From the NCBI RefSeq assembly GCF_004634425.1, contig NZ_SBJL01000003.1, positions 248,001-312,000 on the forward strand: a DNA stretch of 64,000 bases. The letters are read 5' to 3'. The stretch is from Vitreimonas flagellata (GTDB lineage Bacteria > Pseudomonadota > Alphaproteobacteria > Caulobacterales > Aquidulcibacteraceae). Both the position numbers and the translations under genes were made by a program. The notes under the pieces were generated by a model. The model searched no databases and was not told the DNA's origin. It was given only the letters and a program-made list of their open reading frames with translations. Below, piece by piece: positions 28,023 through 36,313 of this stretch. The first letter of the stretch is position 1. Each line of letters opens with the position of its first letter.

Positions 28023-29071
28023 GCGGACGCCAGTTTGGGTTGTTTGAATGCGCGATTGATCAGCCACATGCCCGCGAGGATCATGGGGATCGAGAGCAGC
28101 ATGCCCATGGTGACAATGCCGCGCAGTTCTTCCGGCATGTGCGCATCCGGCTCGCGTACGGTTTCCAGGATCGCGCGGAAGAGGCCGTAGCAAACGAGGA
28201 AGATGCCGACGTTGAGGCCGGGGCGGCGCAAGCTGTCGAACTTCAGCGTGGCGATGTTGACGATCGCGAACAATGCCAAGCCTTCGAGACCCGCTTCATA
28301 GAGCTGGCTCGGGTGACGCGGATCGAGACCGGCCGGGCAATAGCCGCCATTTTGCGCCATTAGGCGTTCGTTGCAGAAGATTACGCCGAACGGGCCGTCG
28401 GTGACACGGCCCCAGAGCTCGCCATTGATGAAATTGGCGATGCGGCCAAAGAAGAGTCCGATCGGTGCGGCCGCAGCGGCGACATCGCCCAGGCGGAGCA
28501 GATCGATCTTGTCCGTCTTCGATTTTTCGCGCGCGGCTTCGACGTCGTTTTTCTTCACCCAGCCGAGTTCGCCGAGGCGCGCATAATCATTGCGCTGTCC
28601 GGCAGGCGGTTCGGCAACGGCGTGCTTCCTCGCGAGCGATGCGAAATGCTCTTCGTTCACGTGGGTTTGCCTGGTGAACCAGATCGCGGCGAGGGCGACG
28701 CCAATTAGGCCGCCGTGAAAGCTCATCCCGCCTTGCCAGATTTGCAGGATCTCGGCAGGCGACGTCCAGATCATGTCCGGTTTGTAGAAGAGCACATAGC
28801 CGAGCCGGCCGCCGAGGATGACGCCGAGCGTCGCCCAGAAGAGAAAGTCATCGGCTTGCGGCACGGACATCGCGGGCTTGCCCGGCGCCCAGAGCTTGTC
28901 GCGGCGGATGAGCCAAACCATCCAGCGCCAGCCCAGCACCAGGCCGACGATATAGGCGAGCGCGTACCAGCGCAGCGGGAAGGGCCCGAGTTGCGTTCCG
29001 AACAGCTCGAAACCGGGCAAGGTGATCGCCGCGGGGTCGATATTGGGGAATTGGATTGCCTCTAAAATCAC
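28019..29071 (-). CDS. lgt: prolipoprotein diacylglyceryl transferase with extra cytoplasm-side loop
   Basis: A 350-residue inner-membrane enzyme that adds diacylglycerol to the lipobox Cys of prolipoproteins. Key elements are GGMSFHGGLIG (catalytic His region, about H119) and the Lgt signature GRIANFINGELWGR (about 209-222), plus HPSQLYEAGLEG. Between these two blocks, residues about 136-190 form a charged insertion of roughly 45 residues (SLARKHAVAEPPAGQRNDYA onward) absent from E. coli Lgt, explaining the extra length. Start is GTG at 29071 (VILEAIQFPNIDP); the open frame runs to 29167 but enters the divergent ubiK gene. Lipoproteins at 698, 5468 and 19892 are likely substrates. Confidence 0.9.
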   Translation of the reverse strand: MILEAIQFPNIDPAAITLPGFELFGTQLGPFPLRWYALAYIVGLVLGWRWMVWLIRRDKLWAPGKPAMSVPQADDFLFWATLGVILGGRLGYVLFYKPDMIWTSPAEILQIWQGGMSFHGGLIGVALAAIWFTRQTHVNEEHFASLARKHAVAEPPAGQRNDYARLGELGWVKKNDVEAAREKSKTDKIDLLRLGDVAAAAAPIGLFFGRIANFINGELWGRVTDGPFGVIFCNERLMAQNGGYCPAGLDPRHPSQLYEAGLEGLALFAIVNIATLKFDSLRRPGLNVGIFLVCYGLFRAILETVREPDAHMPEELRGIVTMGMLLSIPMILAGMWLINRAFKQPKLASA

Positions 29072-29154
29072 CCGCTGGCGCCCTTCGTTTAGCTGTTTGG
29101 CCGCATTGCCCGGTCCGGTCCGGGTTTCTAAGTAGGCCGAAAGGATCGGTCCAC

Positions 29155-29412
29155 ATGCAAACGACAAGCTCGGTGTTCGATGATCTGGCCCGTTTGATGA
29201 CGGGGGCCATGGGCGTGGCCCAAGGGGCGAGCCTGGAAGCCAAAAGCTTCATGCGCGCCCAGGCCGATCGCTTCGTTGCCGAAATGGACCTTGTGAGCCG
29301 GGACGAGTTCGAGGCGGTAAAGCAGATGGCCGCCGACGCCCGCGCCGAAGCCGACGAATTGCGCGTCCGGATCGCGGCGCTCGAAGCGCTGCTCAAAGAC
29401 CGGGCGTCATAA
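29155..29412 (+). CDS. ubiK: ubiquinone biosynthesis accessory factor UbiK (BMFP domain)
   Basis: An 85-residue protein: an amphipathic N-terminal helix (FDDLARLMTGAMGVAQG) and a C-terminal coiled coil (SRDEFEAVKQMAADARAEAD and LRVRIAALEALLK), the BMFP/YqiC pattern. UbiK assists the aerobic coenzyme Q biosynthetic complex. ATG at 29155 is chosen over upstream codons because it gives the family N-terminus. It is divergent from lgt, with 83 bases between. Confidence 0.85.
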   Translation: MQTTSSVFDDLARLMTGAMGVAQGASLEAKSFMRAQADRFVAEMDLVSRDEFEAVKQMAADARAEADELRVRIAALEALLKDRAS

Positions 29413-29588
29413 ACACTTCACGGCGCGCGGCGGTCATAAAGCCGTCCCGGTAAGTTCTGGGTAACCTCCAGAGCGCTTAGCTTGTTGTACGGGGCTCGAT
29501 TCGACGCGTCCGCTTAAGACGCGCATCCAGGGCGAAGAGATCATTTTGGGCCGCCGGGGGCGGCTCTGAGCTCGCGAAGGGGACGCTC

Positions 29589-30095
29589 ATGGATCTCTAT
29601 CTCGACGACGAAGTCGTAAGCACCGGCGATCCGTTGGAAACGGTGGAAGCGGTTATTGGCTGTGACGAGCGCTTCTCTAGCGAGCGCGCTGAGGATGGCG
29701 ACGTCCACTTCTCCTTCAAATGCTCCTCGGGCGAGACGGTCGGCTATTTCAGCATGCGCCACGAGCTTCCGGCGCTGCTCTTCACCTTGGGCTTCGACAT
29801 CCAGGCGCCGATCTCGCGCCGGGCTGAAGCGGTGCGGCTCGCTGGCCTGATCAACGAAAACCTCTGGCTCGGCCACTTCGACGTCTGGTCCGACGACGGC
29901 ACGATCATCTTCCGGCACGCCATGCCGATGATCGGTCGGGAGGAAATTTCGGTCGGCGAAGTGCAGGCCATGCTGGCTGCGGCGATGGATGCGGCCGAGC
30001 GTTTCCAACCCGCATTCCATTTCTTGATCATGGGCGGTATGTCCGCCGAAGACGCATCTGCGGCGTCGCTGTTTGAGACTCTAGGAGAAGCGTGA
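29589..30095 (+). CDS. YbjN-domain protein
   Basis: A 168-residue cytoplasmic protein of the YbjN (PF10722) type III secretion-chaperone-like fold. Typical segments are the acidic N-terminus with PLETVEAVIGCD, the central ALLFTLGFDIQ, then INENLWLGHFDVWSDDGTIIFRHAM and the C-terminal helix AMLAAAMDAAERFQPAFHFLI. YbjN homologues influence stress and motility phenotypes, but no biochemical role is fixed. It overlaps proC as GTGA, so it is the first gene of a four-gene rightward operon. The 176 bp before it contain small G+C-rich inverted repeats but no recognised RNA gene. Confidence 0.85.
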   Translation: MDLYLDDEVVSTGDPLETVEAVIGCDERFSSERAEDGDVHFSFKCSSGETVGYFSMRHELPALLFTLGFDIQAPISRRAEAVRLAGLINENLWLGHFDVWSDDGTIIFRHAMPMIGREEISVGEVQAMLAAAMDAAERFQPAFHFLIMGGMSAEDASAASLFETLGEA

Positions 30096-30913
30096 GCGGA
30101 CTCGAAGCCCCGTCCATTGCCCTTGTTGGCGCAGGCGCCATGGGCGGCGCTTTGGTGCGGGGCTGGATCGAGGCCGTGCGGAAGGGCGGTGGGCTTTCGC
30201 TCACCGTCGTGGAGCCAAATTTCGATGCCGCGCTTGAGAGCGAACTCGAAACCGTTGGCGGCGTGGTCAATCCGAGTGGCGGCGGGCCAGTCGATGTGCT
30301 GGTGCTGGCGGTCAAGCCGCAGGCGTTCGTGGCGGTGGCGGCTGAAGCCAAGCGCTTTGTGGGCGAGAACACGCGCATCCTCTCCGTTATGGCTGGTGTT
30401 CCGATGGAAGCGCTCGCGCGTGAATTGGGCGGCCAGCGCGTCATCCGGGCCATGCCGAACATGCCGGCAAAGATCGGGCGGGGCGTCACCGCTTATGTGG
30501 CGTCGCCCGCGTGCACGGCGCAAGACCGCGAACTCGTCGAACAATTGCTGGAACCGTTGGGAACGGTCGAACCCATCGCGGCCGAGCGGTTGATGGATGT
30601 CGTCACCGCCGTTTCAGGTTCAGGGCCGGCCTACGTGTTCCTTCTGGCCGAGGTGCTGGCGGCCGCCGCCGAAACAGAAGGTCTCGATCGCGAAACCGCG
30701 ATGCGGCTCGCGAGCGCTACGGTCGCGGGCGCTGGCGCATTGATGCTGGAAACCGGCGAGGCGCCAGGCGCGCTTCGCAAGCAGGTGACCTCGCCCGGCG
30801 GCACCACCGAAGCCGCGCTCGATGTGCTGGGCGCCGGCGACGGCCTTGGTCCGCTGCTGCGCAAAGCGGTGAGCGCCGCGGCGCAAAGGTCGCGGGATCT
30901 GGGCAAGCGCTAA
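30092..30913 (+). CDS. proC: pyrroline-5-carboxylate reductase
   Basis: A 273-residue NAD(P)H-dependent enzyme for the last step of proline synthesis. The Rossmann motif is ALVGAGAMGGALVRGW; GGQRVIRAMPNMPAKIGRG and the C-terminal DVVTAVSGSGPAYVFLLAE plus LRKQVTSPGGTTEAAL are the P5CR signatures. GTG start at 30092 overlaps the ybjN stop, indicating coupling. The length is normal. Confidence 0.95.
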   Translation: MSGLEAPSIALVGAGAMGGALVRGWIEAVRKGGGLSLTVVEPNFDAALESELETVGGVVNPSGGGPVDVLVLAVKPQAFVAVAAEAKRFVGENTRILSVMAGVPMEALARELGGQRVIRAMPNMPAKIGRGVTAYVASPACTAQDRELVEQLLEPLGTVEPIAAERLMDVVTAVSGSGPAYVFLLAEVLAAAAETEGLDRETAMRLASATVAGAGALMLETGEAPGALRKQVTSPGGTTEAALDVLGAGDGLGPLLRKAVSAAAQRSRDLGKR

Positions 30914-30986
30914 ACGCGCAAACGCCTTGACGGCGCCACATGCGCTCGCCTTGATCGCAGGCGTACGTGGAACTTTGCGAGCATTC

Positions 30987-31595
30987 ATGGCGCATCTCGA
31001 TTCATCCATCCGCCGGGACTTGGCGCGGGCGGCTTTGTCGCTGGCGGGCAGCACGCCTTGGCGCGAGGTGACGCTGATCCGCTTGGCGGACGCAGCGGCG
31101 CGGCCGGTGTCGGACTTTTACGGCGCGACCTTGGGCGAGGCGGTCGATTGCGTGGAGGAGGCGTTCGACCGCGCCATCGCCGACGCAACCGACGAACTCG
31201 ATCCGAAGCAGACGGTCCGTGACCGTTTGTTTGAACTGATCATGCGCCGCTTCGAGGCGATGGAGCCGCACCGCGAGGCGGTGTTGGGCATGGAACACGG
31301 GCTCGACCGCGACCCGACCTTAATGGCGGCGGCGCACCAGCGTCATGTGCGTTGCGCGCGCTGGGTATTGGCGATCGCGGGCATGGAGGCGGACGGCATG
31401 ACCGGCCAAGCGCGAGCGCAAGGGCTCGGCGTGATCATTGGCCAAGCGCGCGCTGCCTGGCGCGGCGACAGCGCCGGCGATTTCGCCAAGACCATGGCCT
31501 CGCTCGACAAGAACCTCCGCCGCGCCGAAGAAATGTTCGGCCGCTACGCTGGGTTTGAAGCCAGGCCCAAGACGGATGACGCGGCGAGCGCATGA
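30987..31595 (+). CDS. TetR-like/COQ9-like helical protein
   Basis: A 202-residue all-helical protein. The N-terminal 55 residues resemble a TetR helix-turn-helix (RRDLARAALSLAGSTPWREV and LIRLADAAARPVSDFYGATL). In a true TetR the motif would be AxxxGVSxxxxYxxF, so DNA binding is uncertain. The C-terminal part (LFELIMRRFEAMEPHREAVLG) resembles the COQ9/TetR_C group of alphaproteobacteria. It follows ybjN-proC and overlaps the cupin gene as ATGA. It could be a lipid-binding COQ9-type protein or a degenerate regulator. The ATG at 30987 is preferred to the TTG at 30927. Confidence 0.7.
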   Translation: MAHLDSSIRRDLARAALSLAGSTPWREVTLIRLADAAARPVSDFYGATLGEAVDCVEEAFDRAIADATDELDPKQTVRDRLFELIMRRFEAMEPHREAVLGMEHGLDRDPTLMAAAHQRHVRCARWVLAIAGMEADGMTGQARAQGLGVIIGQARAAWRGDSAGDFAKTMASLDKNLRRAEEMFGRYAGFEARPKTDDAASA

Positions 31596-31933
31596 GCGTG
31601 CTGAAGCTCGGTGGCGCGGCAAGCGAAAGTAATCCGATCGCCGCTGATCGCCTGATTGAAGGCGCGCCGATCGAGACGACGGTGCTTGAGTATGAGCGCG
31701 ACGGCAAAACTTTCGTGGGTGAATGGAGCGCTACGATAGGTGCGTGGCGTGTGCGCTACGACGAGTGGGAATTCTGCCATATGCTGGAAGGCATATGCGA
31801 ACTCACATCGGATGAGAGCGGTGAGACGACACGCTTTGGCGCGGGCGAGTCCTTCGTCATTGAGCCGGGCTTCGTTGGTGTTTGGCGTGTGATCGCGCCG
31901 ATGAAAAAGCGCTTCGTCATTCGCTACGATTGA
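31592..31933 (+). CDS. cupin-domain protein
   Basis: A 113-residue single cupin of the Cupin_3/DUF861 type (related to EutQ and (S)-ureidoglycine aminohydrolase). The barrel strands include WRVRYDEWEFCHMLEGICELT and FGAGESFVIEPGFVGVWRV. The first cupin metal motif GX5HXHX3,4EX6G is largely missing its His residues, so metal binding is doubtful. It is the last gene of the ybjN-proC-tetR-like run. The ligand is unknown. Confidence 0.83.
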   Translation: MSVLKLGGAASESNPIAADRLIEGAPIETTVLEYERDGKTFVGEWSATIGAWRVRYDEWEFCHMLEGICELTSDESGETTRFGAGESFVIEPGFVGVWRVIAPMKKRFVIRYD

Positions 31934-31962
31934 ACTGCTTTTCATCTGCAGTTCCTGCTCGC

Positions 31963-31990
31963 GTAAACCTTTTGGCAAGCGCTTGTTTAC
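31963..31990. repeat. nested inverted repeats upstream of a small membrane protein gene
   Basis: GTAAAC (31963-31968) and GTTTAC (31985-31990) are inverted around a 16-base interval that ends in the perfect palindrome CAAGCGCTTG (31976-31985). They lie 49 bases before the ATG at 32039 and could be an operator or the terminator of the cupin operon. No T-run follows. Confidence 0.4.
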
Positions 31991-32038
31991 TGTTCGGGCG
32001 TCATGATTGACGAACGTTAAACACAACGAGCGCCGACC

Positions 32039-32257
32039 ATGATTGCTCATCTGTTCGATACGACCGAGCTGAAGCAAAATCTTCGCAGCGCCTTCGACAG
32101 GCAATGGCGCATGTGCGCTGGCCTCGTGTTCATGGCGCTGGCGATCTTTGCGATCCAGTACGACGAAGTGATCGCGCCGGAGGTCAATCGCCTCTCGGAC
32201 AATTGGTCCACGGTCGCGACCGACTTTTCCCGTAAGCTCGCGAGCTTCACGCTCTAA
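32039..32257 (+). CDS. small single-pass membrane protein
   Basis: A 72-residue hypothetical. A basic N-terminal stretch (LKQNLRSAFDRQWRM) precedes one hydrophobic segment at about 25-41 (MCAGLVFMALAIFAIQY), then an acidic and polar tail. The Shine-Dalgarno is weak (AACGAG). Codon use agrees with neighbouring genes and it fills an otherwise empty gap. No family is recognised. A type B repeat begins three bases after its stop. Confidence 0.6.
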   Translation: MIAHLFDTTELKQNLRSAFDRQWRMCAGLVFMALAIFAIQYDEVIAPEVNRLSDNWSTVATDFSRKLASFTL

Positions 32258-32259
32258 TC

Positions 32260-32326
32260 GGACCGTACGTCGTCAGACGCGCTTCTGTCGGTTGGGGTTG
32301 ACGCGGGTCTGAAGACCCGCGCTCCG
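32260..32326. repeat. type B palindromic repeat, copy 1
   Basis: About 67 bp. A left arm containing CGTCGTCAGACGCGC and a right arm ACGCGGGTCTGAAGACCCG followed by CGCTCCG are inverted relative to each other around a 20-base spacer. Each arm is itself palindromic (GGGTCT-GA-AGACCC). It lies between the small membrane protein gene and the Old Yellow Enzyme gene. Copies 2 and 3 are at 45472 and 52820. Confidence 0.8.
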
Positions 32327-32385
32327 GACTATATGTCCTAGCGGCGCCTTGGCGAATGGCGGGACGCATGTCTAAGTTTTGCCTC

Positions 32386-33474
32386 ATGGCCAATCTCTTC
32401 GAACCGCTCACCCTGAAATCCGGCGCCACGCTGAAGAACCGCTTCATGCTCGCGCCGCTCACCAATCTGCAAAGCGGCGCCGACGGCGTTCTGAGTGATG
32501 ACGAGTATAAGTGGCTCACCAAACGCGCCGAGGGCGGGTTTGGCCTTACCATGACGTGCGCGGCCTCGATCCTGCCGAGCGGCCTGGGCTTTCCCGGCCA
32601 ATTGGGCGCGCACGACGACAAGCACATCCCGGGGCTCACGCGCTTGGCGGCGGGACTCAAGGCGCATGGCGCGCACGCAGTGGTGCAGCTCCAGCACTCG
32701 GGTATGCGGGCGATGGCGAATGTCATCGGCCACGCGCCGCTTTGCCCGTCCGACAACGCGGAATTCAAAGCGCGCGCGATGACGCTCGATGAAGTGTACG
32801 AGGCGCGCGACGCGTTCATCGCGGCGGCCAAGCGTTCGGAGCAGGCGGGTTTCGATGGCGTCGAGCTACACGGCGCGCACGGCTATCTGATCTGCCAATT
32901 CCTGAGCGCCGGCATTAACAAACGTACCGACCAATATGGCGGCTCGGCCGAAAACCGCGCGCGCTTCCTGAACGAATTGGTGGACGGCGTGCGTGCCGTG
33001 ACCAAGCCGGGCTTTTCGCTCGGCGTCCGGCTCTCGCCGGAGCGCTTCGATATGGACATCGTCGAGATTCGCGATCTGGCGCAGAAACTGCTGCGCGAAG
33101 AGAAGATCGATTACCTCGATATGTCGCTCTGGGACGTCTTCAAGGAGCCACTCGACGAGCGCTTCAAAGGGCAAACGCTGCTGCAAGTGTTCGCGAGCCT
33201 GGAGCGCAAGAATGTACGCCTCGGTGCGGCCGGCAAGATCATGACTGGCGAACAATGCGCGCGCTGCTTGGACGAAGGTTTGGATTACGTCGTGATCGGC
33301 CGCGGCGCGATCCTGCACCATGACTATCCGAAGCGCGTCGCCGCTGATCCAAACTTCACGCCAGTGCCGACGCCGGTCACGGCAGACTACCTGCGCCAAG
33401 AAGCGCTCGGCGAAGTGTTTGTGAATTACATGCGCACGTGGAAGGGCTTCGTCGCCGAGGACGCCGCCGCTTAA
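32386..33474 (+). CDS. NADH:flavin oxidoreductase, Old Yellow Enzyme family
   Basis: A 362-residue FMN-dependent ene-reductase-like TIM barrel. It begins with LFEPLTLKSGATLKNRFMLAPL in pieces typical of OYEs; HGAHGYLICQFLSAGINKRTD and YGGSAENRARFL carry the active-site and FMN-binding residues. A late GKIMTGEQCARCLDEGLDYVVIGRGAI is the phosphate-binding end. The ATG at 32386 matches the family N-terminus; in-frame ATGs also occur at 32356 and 32368. The substrate may be an alpha,beta-unsaturated carbonyl. Its stop overlaps the convergent Hsp70-like gene. Confidence 0.9.
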   Translation: MANLFEPLTLKSGATLKNRFMLAPLTNLQSGADGVLSDDEYKWLTKRAEGGFGLTMTCAASILPSGLGFPGQLGAHDDKHIPGLTRLAAGLKAHGAHAVVQLQHSGMRAMANVIGHAPLCPSDNAEFKARAMTLDEVYEARDAFIAAAKRSEQAGFDGVELHGAHGYLICQFLSAGINKRTDQYGGSAENRARFLNELVDGVRAVTKPGFSLGVRLSPERFDMDIVEIRDLAQKLLREEKIDYLDMSLWDVFKEPLDERFKGQTLLQVFASLERKNVRLGAAGKIMTGEQCARCLDEGLDYVVIGRGAILHHDYPKRVAADPNFTPVPTPVTADYLRQEALGEVFVNYMRTWKGFVAEDAAA

Positions 33475-34835
33475 CGCGCCGGCATCATCTCGACGAGCGC
33501 GCCGCCGACAGACATCGCAATCTGCGGGAAGATATCGCGCAGTGATGGATCGACGCTGTTGTAGAGCGGGTTGGCCGGCGAGAGCGGGCCGTAGCGCAGC
33601 GTGATGTTGTGCTGGCGCACTTGGCCAGCACTCTTCACCAAGTCCGGCATGAACGGCAGATTCGAGCCGCCGCCCGCGAGCACGATATCGACTGCATTGG
33701 CGCCAACGGCTTCCGCGCGCTGCAGCACGATATTCAGACTCGCCGCCATCGTGTTTCGCAATGCCGTGAGATAGGTGCGGAAATTCTGATCTTCCATCAA
33801 CTCGCTGAGGCGGATGGTGGTCGCCATCCAGCCACTGGTTTTCAGTGATGTCTTGCCGGTGCTGAAGAGCTCCTTCTTCATGTCGCGCGCCGAGAGGCGA
33901 GCGGTGCGCAGCAATTTCAGCTCGTCTTCGCGGCTTTTCTCGCCGCCACGCTTGCGCAGATAGAGTTCGATCAGGATGCGGTCGATCTCGTCGCCTGCGA
34001 GCGCACTGCACTGGCGCGCTTCCTTGATCTCTGTGAGCGCCGGCGGCTCTGTGCTTTCATCAAACTCGAATGCCGCGAAATCGACCGTTCCGGCGCCCAT
34101 GTCGAACACGAGCACGAAACGCGTGGGCATGCTGGTGAACGCGAGCGCCGTGGCTGCGGCCGCGTGCGGCTCGAAAATGCCGGTCTCTAGCAGGCCGGCG
34201 CCCGGTTGCGCGCGCGCTTTATCGAGCGCGTCCTTGCATTGCGCGATCGAGATGCCTTCGCCTTGCAAGAAGAGCTTGCCCAGCTTCTGCGATACGGCGG
34301 CGGCTTCATCGAAGATCGCCTCAAACGTCTTGTCGTCGCCGCTGCCGGGTTTCCAGACCGGGCTGGTGTAACGACGCTTGGCGTTGACCACGGCGTTGGG
34401 CATGTTCGGCGCCAATTCGATCGCTTCGCGGATCAATTGGTCAAGATAGGCGAGATAGAGCACGAGCGCATCGCGGTTGATGAACGTGCCGGTCGGGTCC
34501 ATTGAAGGGCGGAGTTTCTGCGCCAAAGCTTGCGGCACGTTGCTCGCGCCGAGCACGGTTTTGAACGAGAGCAGCGGGTCGCGCTGGCTCTCGACGCCGC
34601 GGCGTGCGTGATCCATCGCGGCCGGGCCGAAATACAAACGCCCGCCATCGACATAGAGTACAGATGGCGTGAGCAGCGGATGTTCGCCGCGCGCGATGGC
34701 GCCGATCGGCAGCGGCTTTACGCCCACTTCAAGCGGCAGCATTGGATCAAGGCAGATCGACGCCTTCGACAGGGCGGTGCCGAAGTCGATGCAAATGCGG
34801 GCCCGCTCGTAACGGGCGCTTTCGCCTTCATCCAT
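33471..34835 (-). CDS. Hsp70-like ATPase lacking a substrate-binding domain
   Basis: A 454-residue actin-fold ATPase. Phosphate loop 1 is ICIDFGTALSKASI (about 14-27), phosphate loop 2 is VLVFDMGAGTVDFAAFEF, and the adenosine motif is IVLAGGGSNLPFMPDLV near residue 385. Length and order match the Hsp70 nucleotide-binding domain, but the protein ends about 60 residues later, with no beta-sandwich substrate domain or lid. It therefore cannot be a standard DnaK; HscC/YegD-like or MreB-like roles are possible. No dnaJ or grpE is nearby. The ATG at 34835 is preferred to the TTG at 34850. Confidence 0.8.
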   Translation of the reverse strand: MDEGESARYERARICIDFGTALSKASICLDPMLPLEVGVKPLPIGAIARGEHPLLTPSVLYVDGGRLYFGPAAMDHARRGVESQRDPLLSFKTVLGASNVPQALAQKLRPSMDPTGTFINRDALVLYLAYLDQLIREAIELAPNMPNAVVNAKRRYTSPVWKPGSGDDKTFEAIFDEAAAVSQKLGKLFLQGEGISIAQCKDALDKARAQPGAGLLETGIFEPHAAAATALAFTSMPTRFVLVFDMGAGTVDFAAFEFDESTEPPALTEIKEARQCSALAGDEIDRILIELYLRKRGGEKSREDELKLLRTARLSARDMKKELFSTGKTSLKTSGWMATTIRLSELMEDQNFRTYLTALRNTMAASLNIVLQRAEAVGANAVDIVLAGGGSNLPFMPDLVKSAGQVRQHNITLRYGPLSPANPLYNSVDPSLRDIFPQIAMSVGGALVEMMPAR

Positions 34836-34958
34836 GGTTTCGCAGCTCAAACGTGATGCGCGGGAATGCCCCGGCCCAGCGCGCGGAGTTTATTAGATCG
34901 TGGAGACTTTGGAAGCGCCGCGACGCAGGGCAGGCGCCGCGCTGTGAATAGTCACACC

Positions 34959-34967
34959 TTATCCACA
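34959..34967. promoter_or_regulatory. single perfect DnaA box
   Basis: TTATCCACA matches the high-affinity DnaA 9-mer exactly. It lies in the 134-bp gap between the Hsp70-like gene and the histidine kinase stop. It is isolated, so it is not an origin; it may be chance or a DnaA-responsive promoter element for the Hsp70-like gene. Confidence 0.4.
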
Positions 34968-34969
34968 GC

Positions 34970-36313
34970 TTAGGCAGGTCGAGGCAGACGCAACGTGGCG
35001 CGCAGGCCGCCGAGCGCGCTGCGGCTCAGCAGGATGTCTCCGCCGTGTGCGCGCGCGACGTCACGCGCGATGGCGAGGCCGAGGCCGACGCCTTTTTGGT
35101 TGCGCGAGCGTGTTTCATCGAGGCGCGAGAAAGGGCGGAAGGCTTCGTCGTAAAGCTCCTCGGGGATGCCGGGGCCGTTGTCTTCGATGGAGGCCGTGAC
35201 GAAATTCTCTTCGCCTTTGATGTGCACTTGCACCTTGTCGCCGTGCGCTGCCGCATTGTCGATCAGATTGGCGAGGCAGCGTTTGAGCGCACGGGCGCGG
35301 CCCGCTGTCTCCACAGCGCCGTTGGTTTCGATGGTCACGTCCGCGCCGCCGCGCCGGGCGTCGACGGCGATCTCGTTGGCGATGGTGGCGAGATTGACCT
35401 GTTCGGGCGCCTCCTCGGCGAGGCCCTTTGCGAAGGTGAGATATTCGTCGAGCGTCTGTTCCATCTCCGCCAGATCGCGTTTGGCGTCCTCAATCTCCGT
35501 CGAAGGCGGCATGAGGGCGAGTTGGAGTTTGAGGCGCGTCAGCGGCGTACGTAGATCGTGGCTGACGCCGGCCAGCAATTGCGAGCGCTGCTCGATGTGT
35601 TTTCGGATGCGTTGGCGCATGTCGAAGAAGGCGTGCGTGGCGCCGCGCACTTCACGCGCACCGCGCACGCGGAAATGCCCAGTATCTTCGCCGCGTCCGA
35701 ATTGCTCCATCGCCGCTGCGAGTTGTTCGATCGGGCGCACTTGGTTGCGGATGAAAATCACCGACACCACGATCAGGAAAATCGTCGCGCCGGATATCCA
35801 CGTTACAAATAGCGGTCCGGAGCGCGCCTGCACGCGGTCACGGAAGGCGCGCAATTGCAGCACGCCGCCCTCCGTTGGCACGCGGATAATCACCTGATTG
35901 CCGGGGCAGGTTGAATCGTACCAGACGTTGCGCCCGATTGAGCCTTCAAGATCGCGCGTCAAATAGCGATCGAGCGACGAGCCGCTGCGATTGCAACGCG
36001 CGATATCGACGGGGGCGTCGGGCAGGAATTCGATGTCTAGCCGCAGCGGCCTACGCGCGAGCTGCTGGAGGTCGGCGAAGTTCTCCGGCGTTGGATTGCG
36101 TTCGTAGAGTTGAATCATCAACGCGATATCTGCGGCGACGCCTTGGCTCATGCGCTTTGACGTGGCCTGCCAATGGTCATCGAGGAAGACGAGGGTGATG
36201 ATGAGCTGCAGCAACGCCGCGGGCGCGACGATGATCAGCAGTGTCCGCCAATACAGGCCCTTCGGCAGAATGTCGCGAAAGCGGAAGCGGGGTGGCGGCG
36301 CGGGCGCGTTCAT
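34970..36313 (-). CDS. EnvZ-type sensor histidine kinase
   Basis: A 447-residue membrane kinase. Membrane helices at about 22-44 and 169-188 bracket a periplasmic sensor domain of about 120 residues containing two Cys (C107, C136). A HAMP domain (about 190-240) is followed by HisKA with the phospho-His252 in GVSHDLRTPLTR and by HATPase_c (NLIDNAAAHG, DNGPGIPEE, KGVGLGLAI). The ATG at 36313 overlaps the response-regulator stop by one base (TGATG). It acts with the OmpR-type regulator directly upstream. The signal is unknown. Confidence 0.92.
   Translation of the reverse strand: MNAPAPPPRFRFRDILPKGLYWRTLLIIVAPAALLQLIITLVFLDDHWQATSKRMSQGVAADIALMIQLYERNPTPENFADLQQLARRPLRLDIEFLPDAPVDIARCNRSGSSLDRYLTRDLEGSIGRNVWYDSTCPGNQVIIRVPTEGGVLQLRAFRDRVQARSGPLFVTWISGATIFLIVVSVIFIRNQVRPIEQLAAAMEQFGRGEDTGHFRVRGAREVRGATHAFFDMRQRIRKHIEQRSQLLAGVSHDLRTPLTRLKLQLALMPPSTEIEDAKRDLAEMEQTLDEYLTFAKGLAEEAPEQVNLATIANEIAVDARRGGADVTIETNGAVETAGRARALKRCLANLIDNAAAHGDKVQVHIKGEENFVTASIEDNGPGIPEELYDEAFRPFSRLDETRSRNQKGVGLGLAIARDVARAHGGDILLSRSALGGLRATLRLPRPA

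Noticed and set aside
29413-29588. GCTCGATTCGAC resembling a tRNA or tmRNA T-arm
   Set aside because: No acceptor stem, anticodon arm or tmRNA peptide frame could be matched around it.
34851-34969. Chromosomal replication origin
   Set aside because: Only one DnaA box, no A+T-rich unwinding region and no origin-linked genes.
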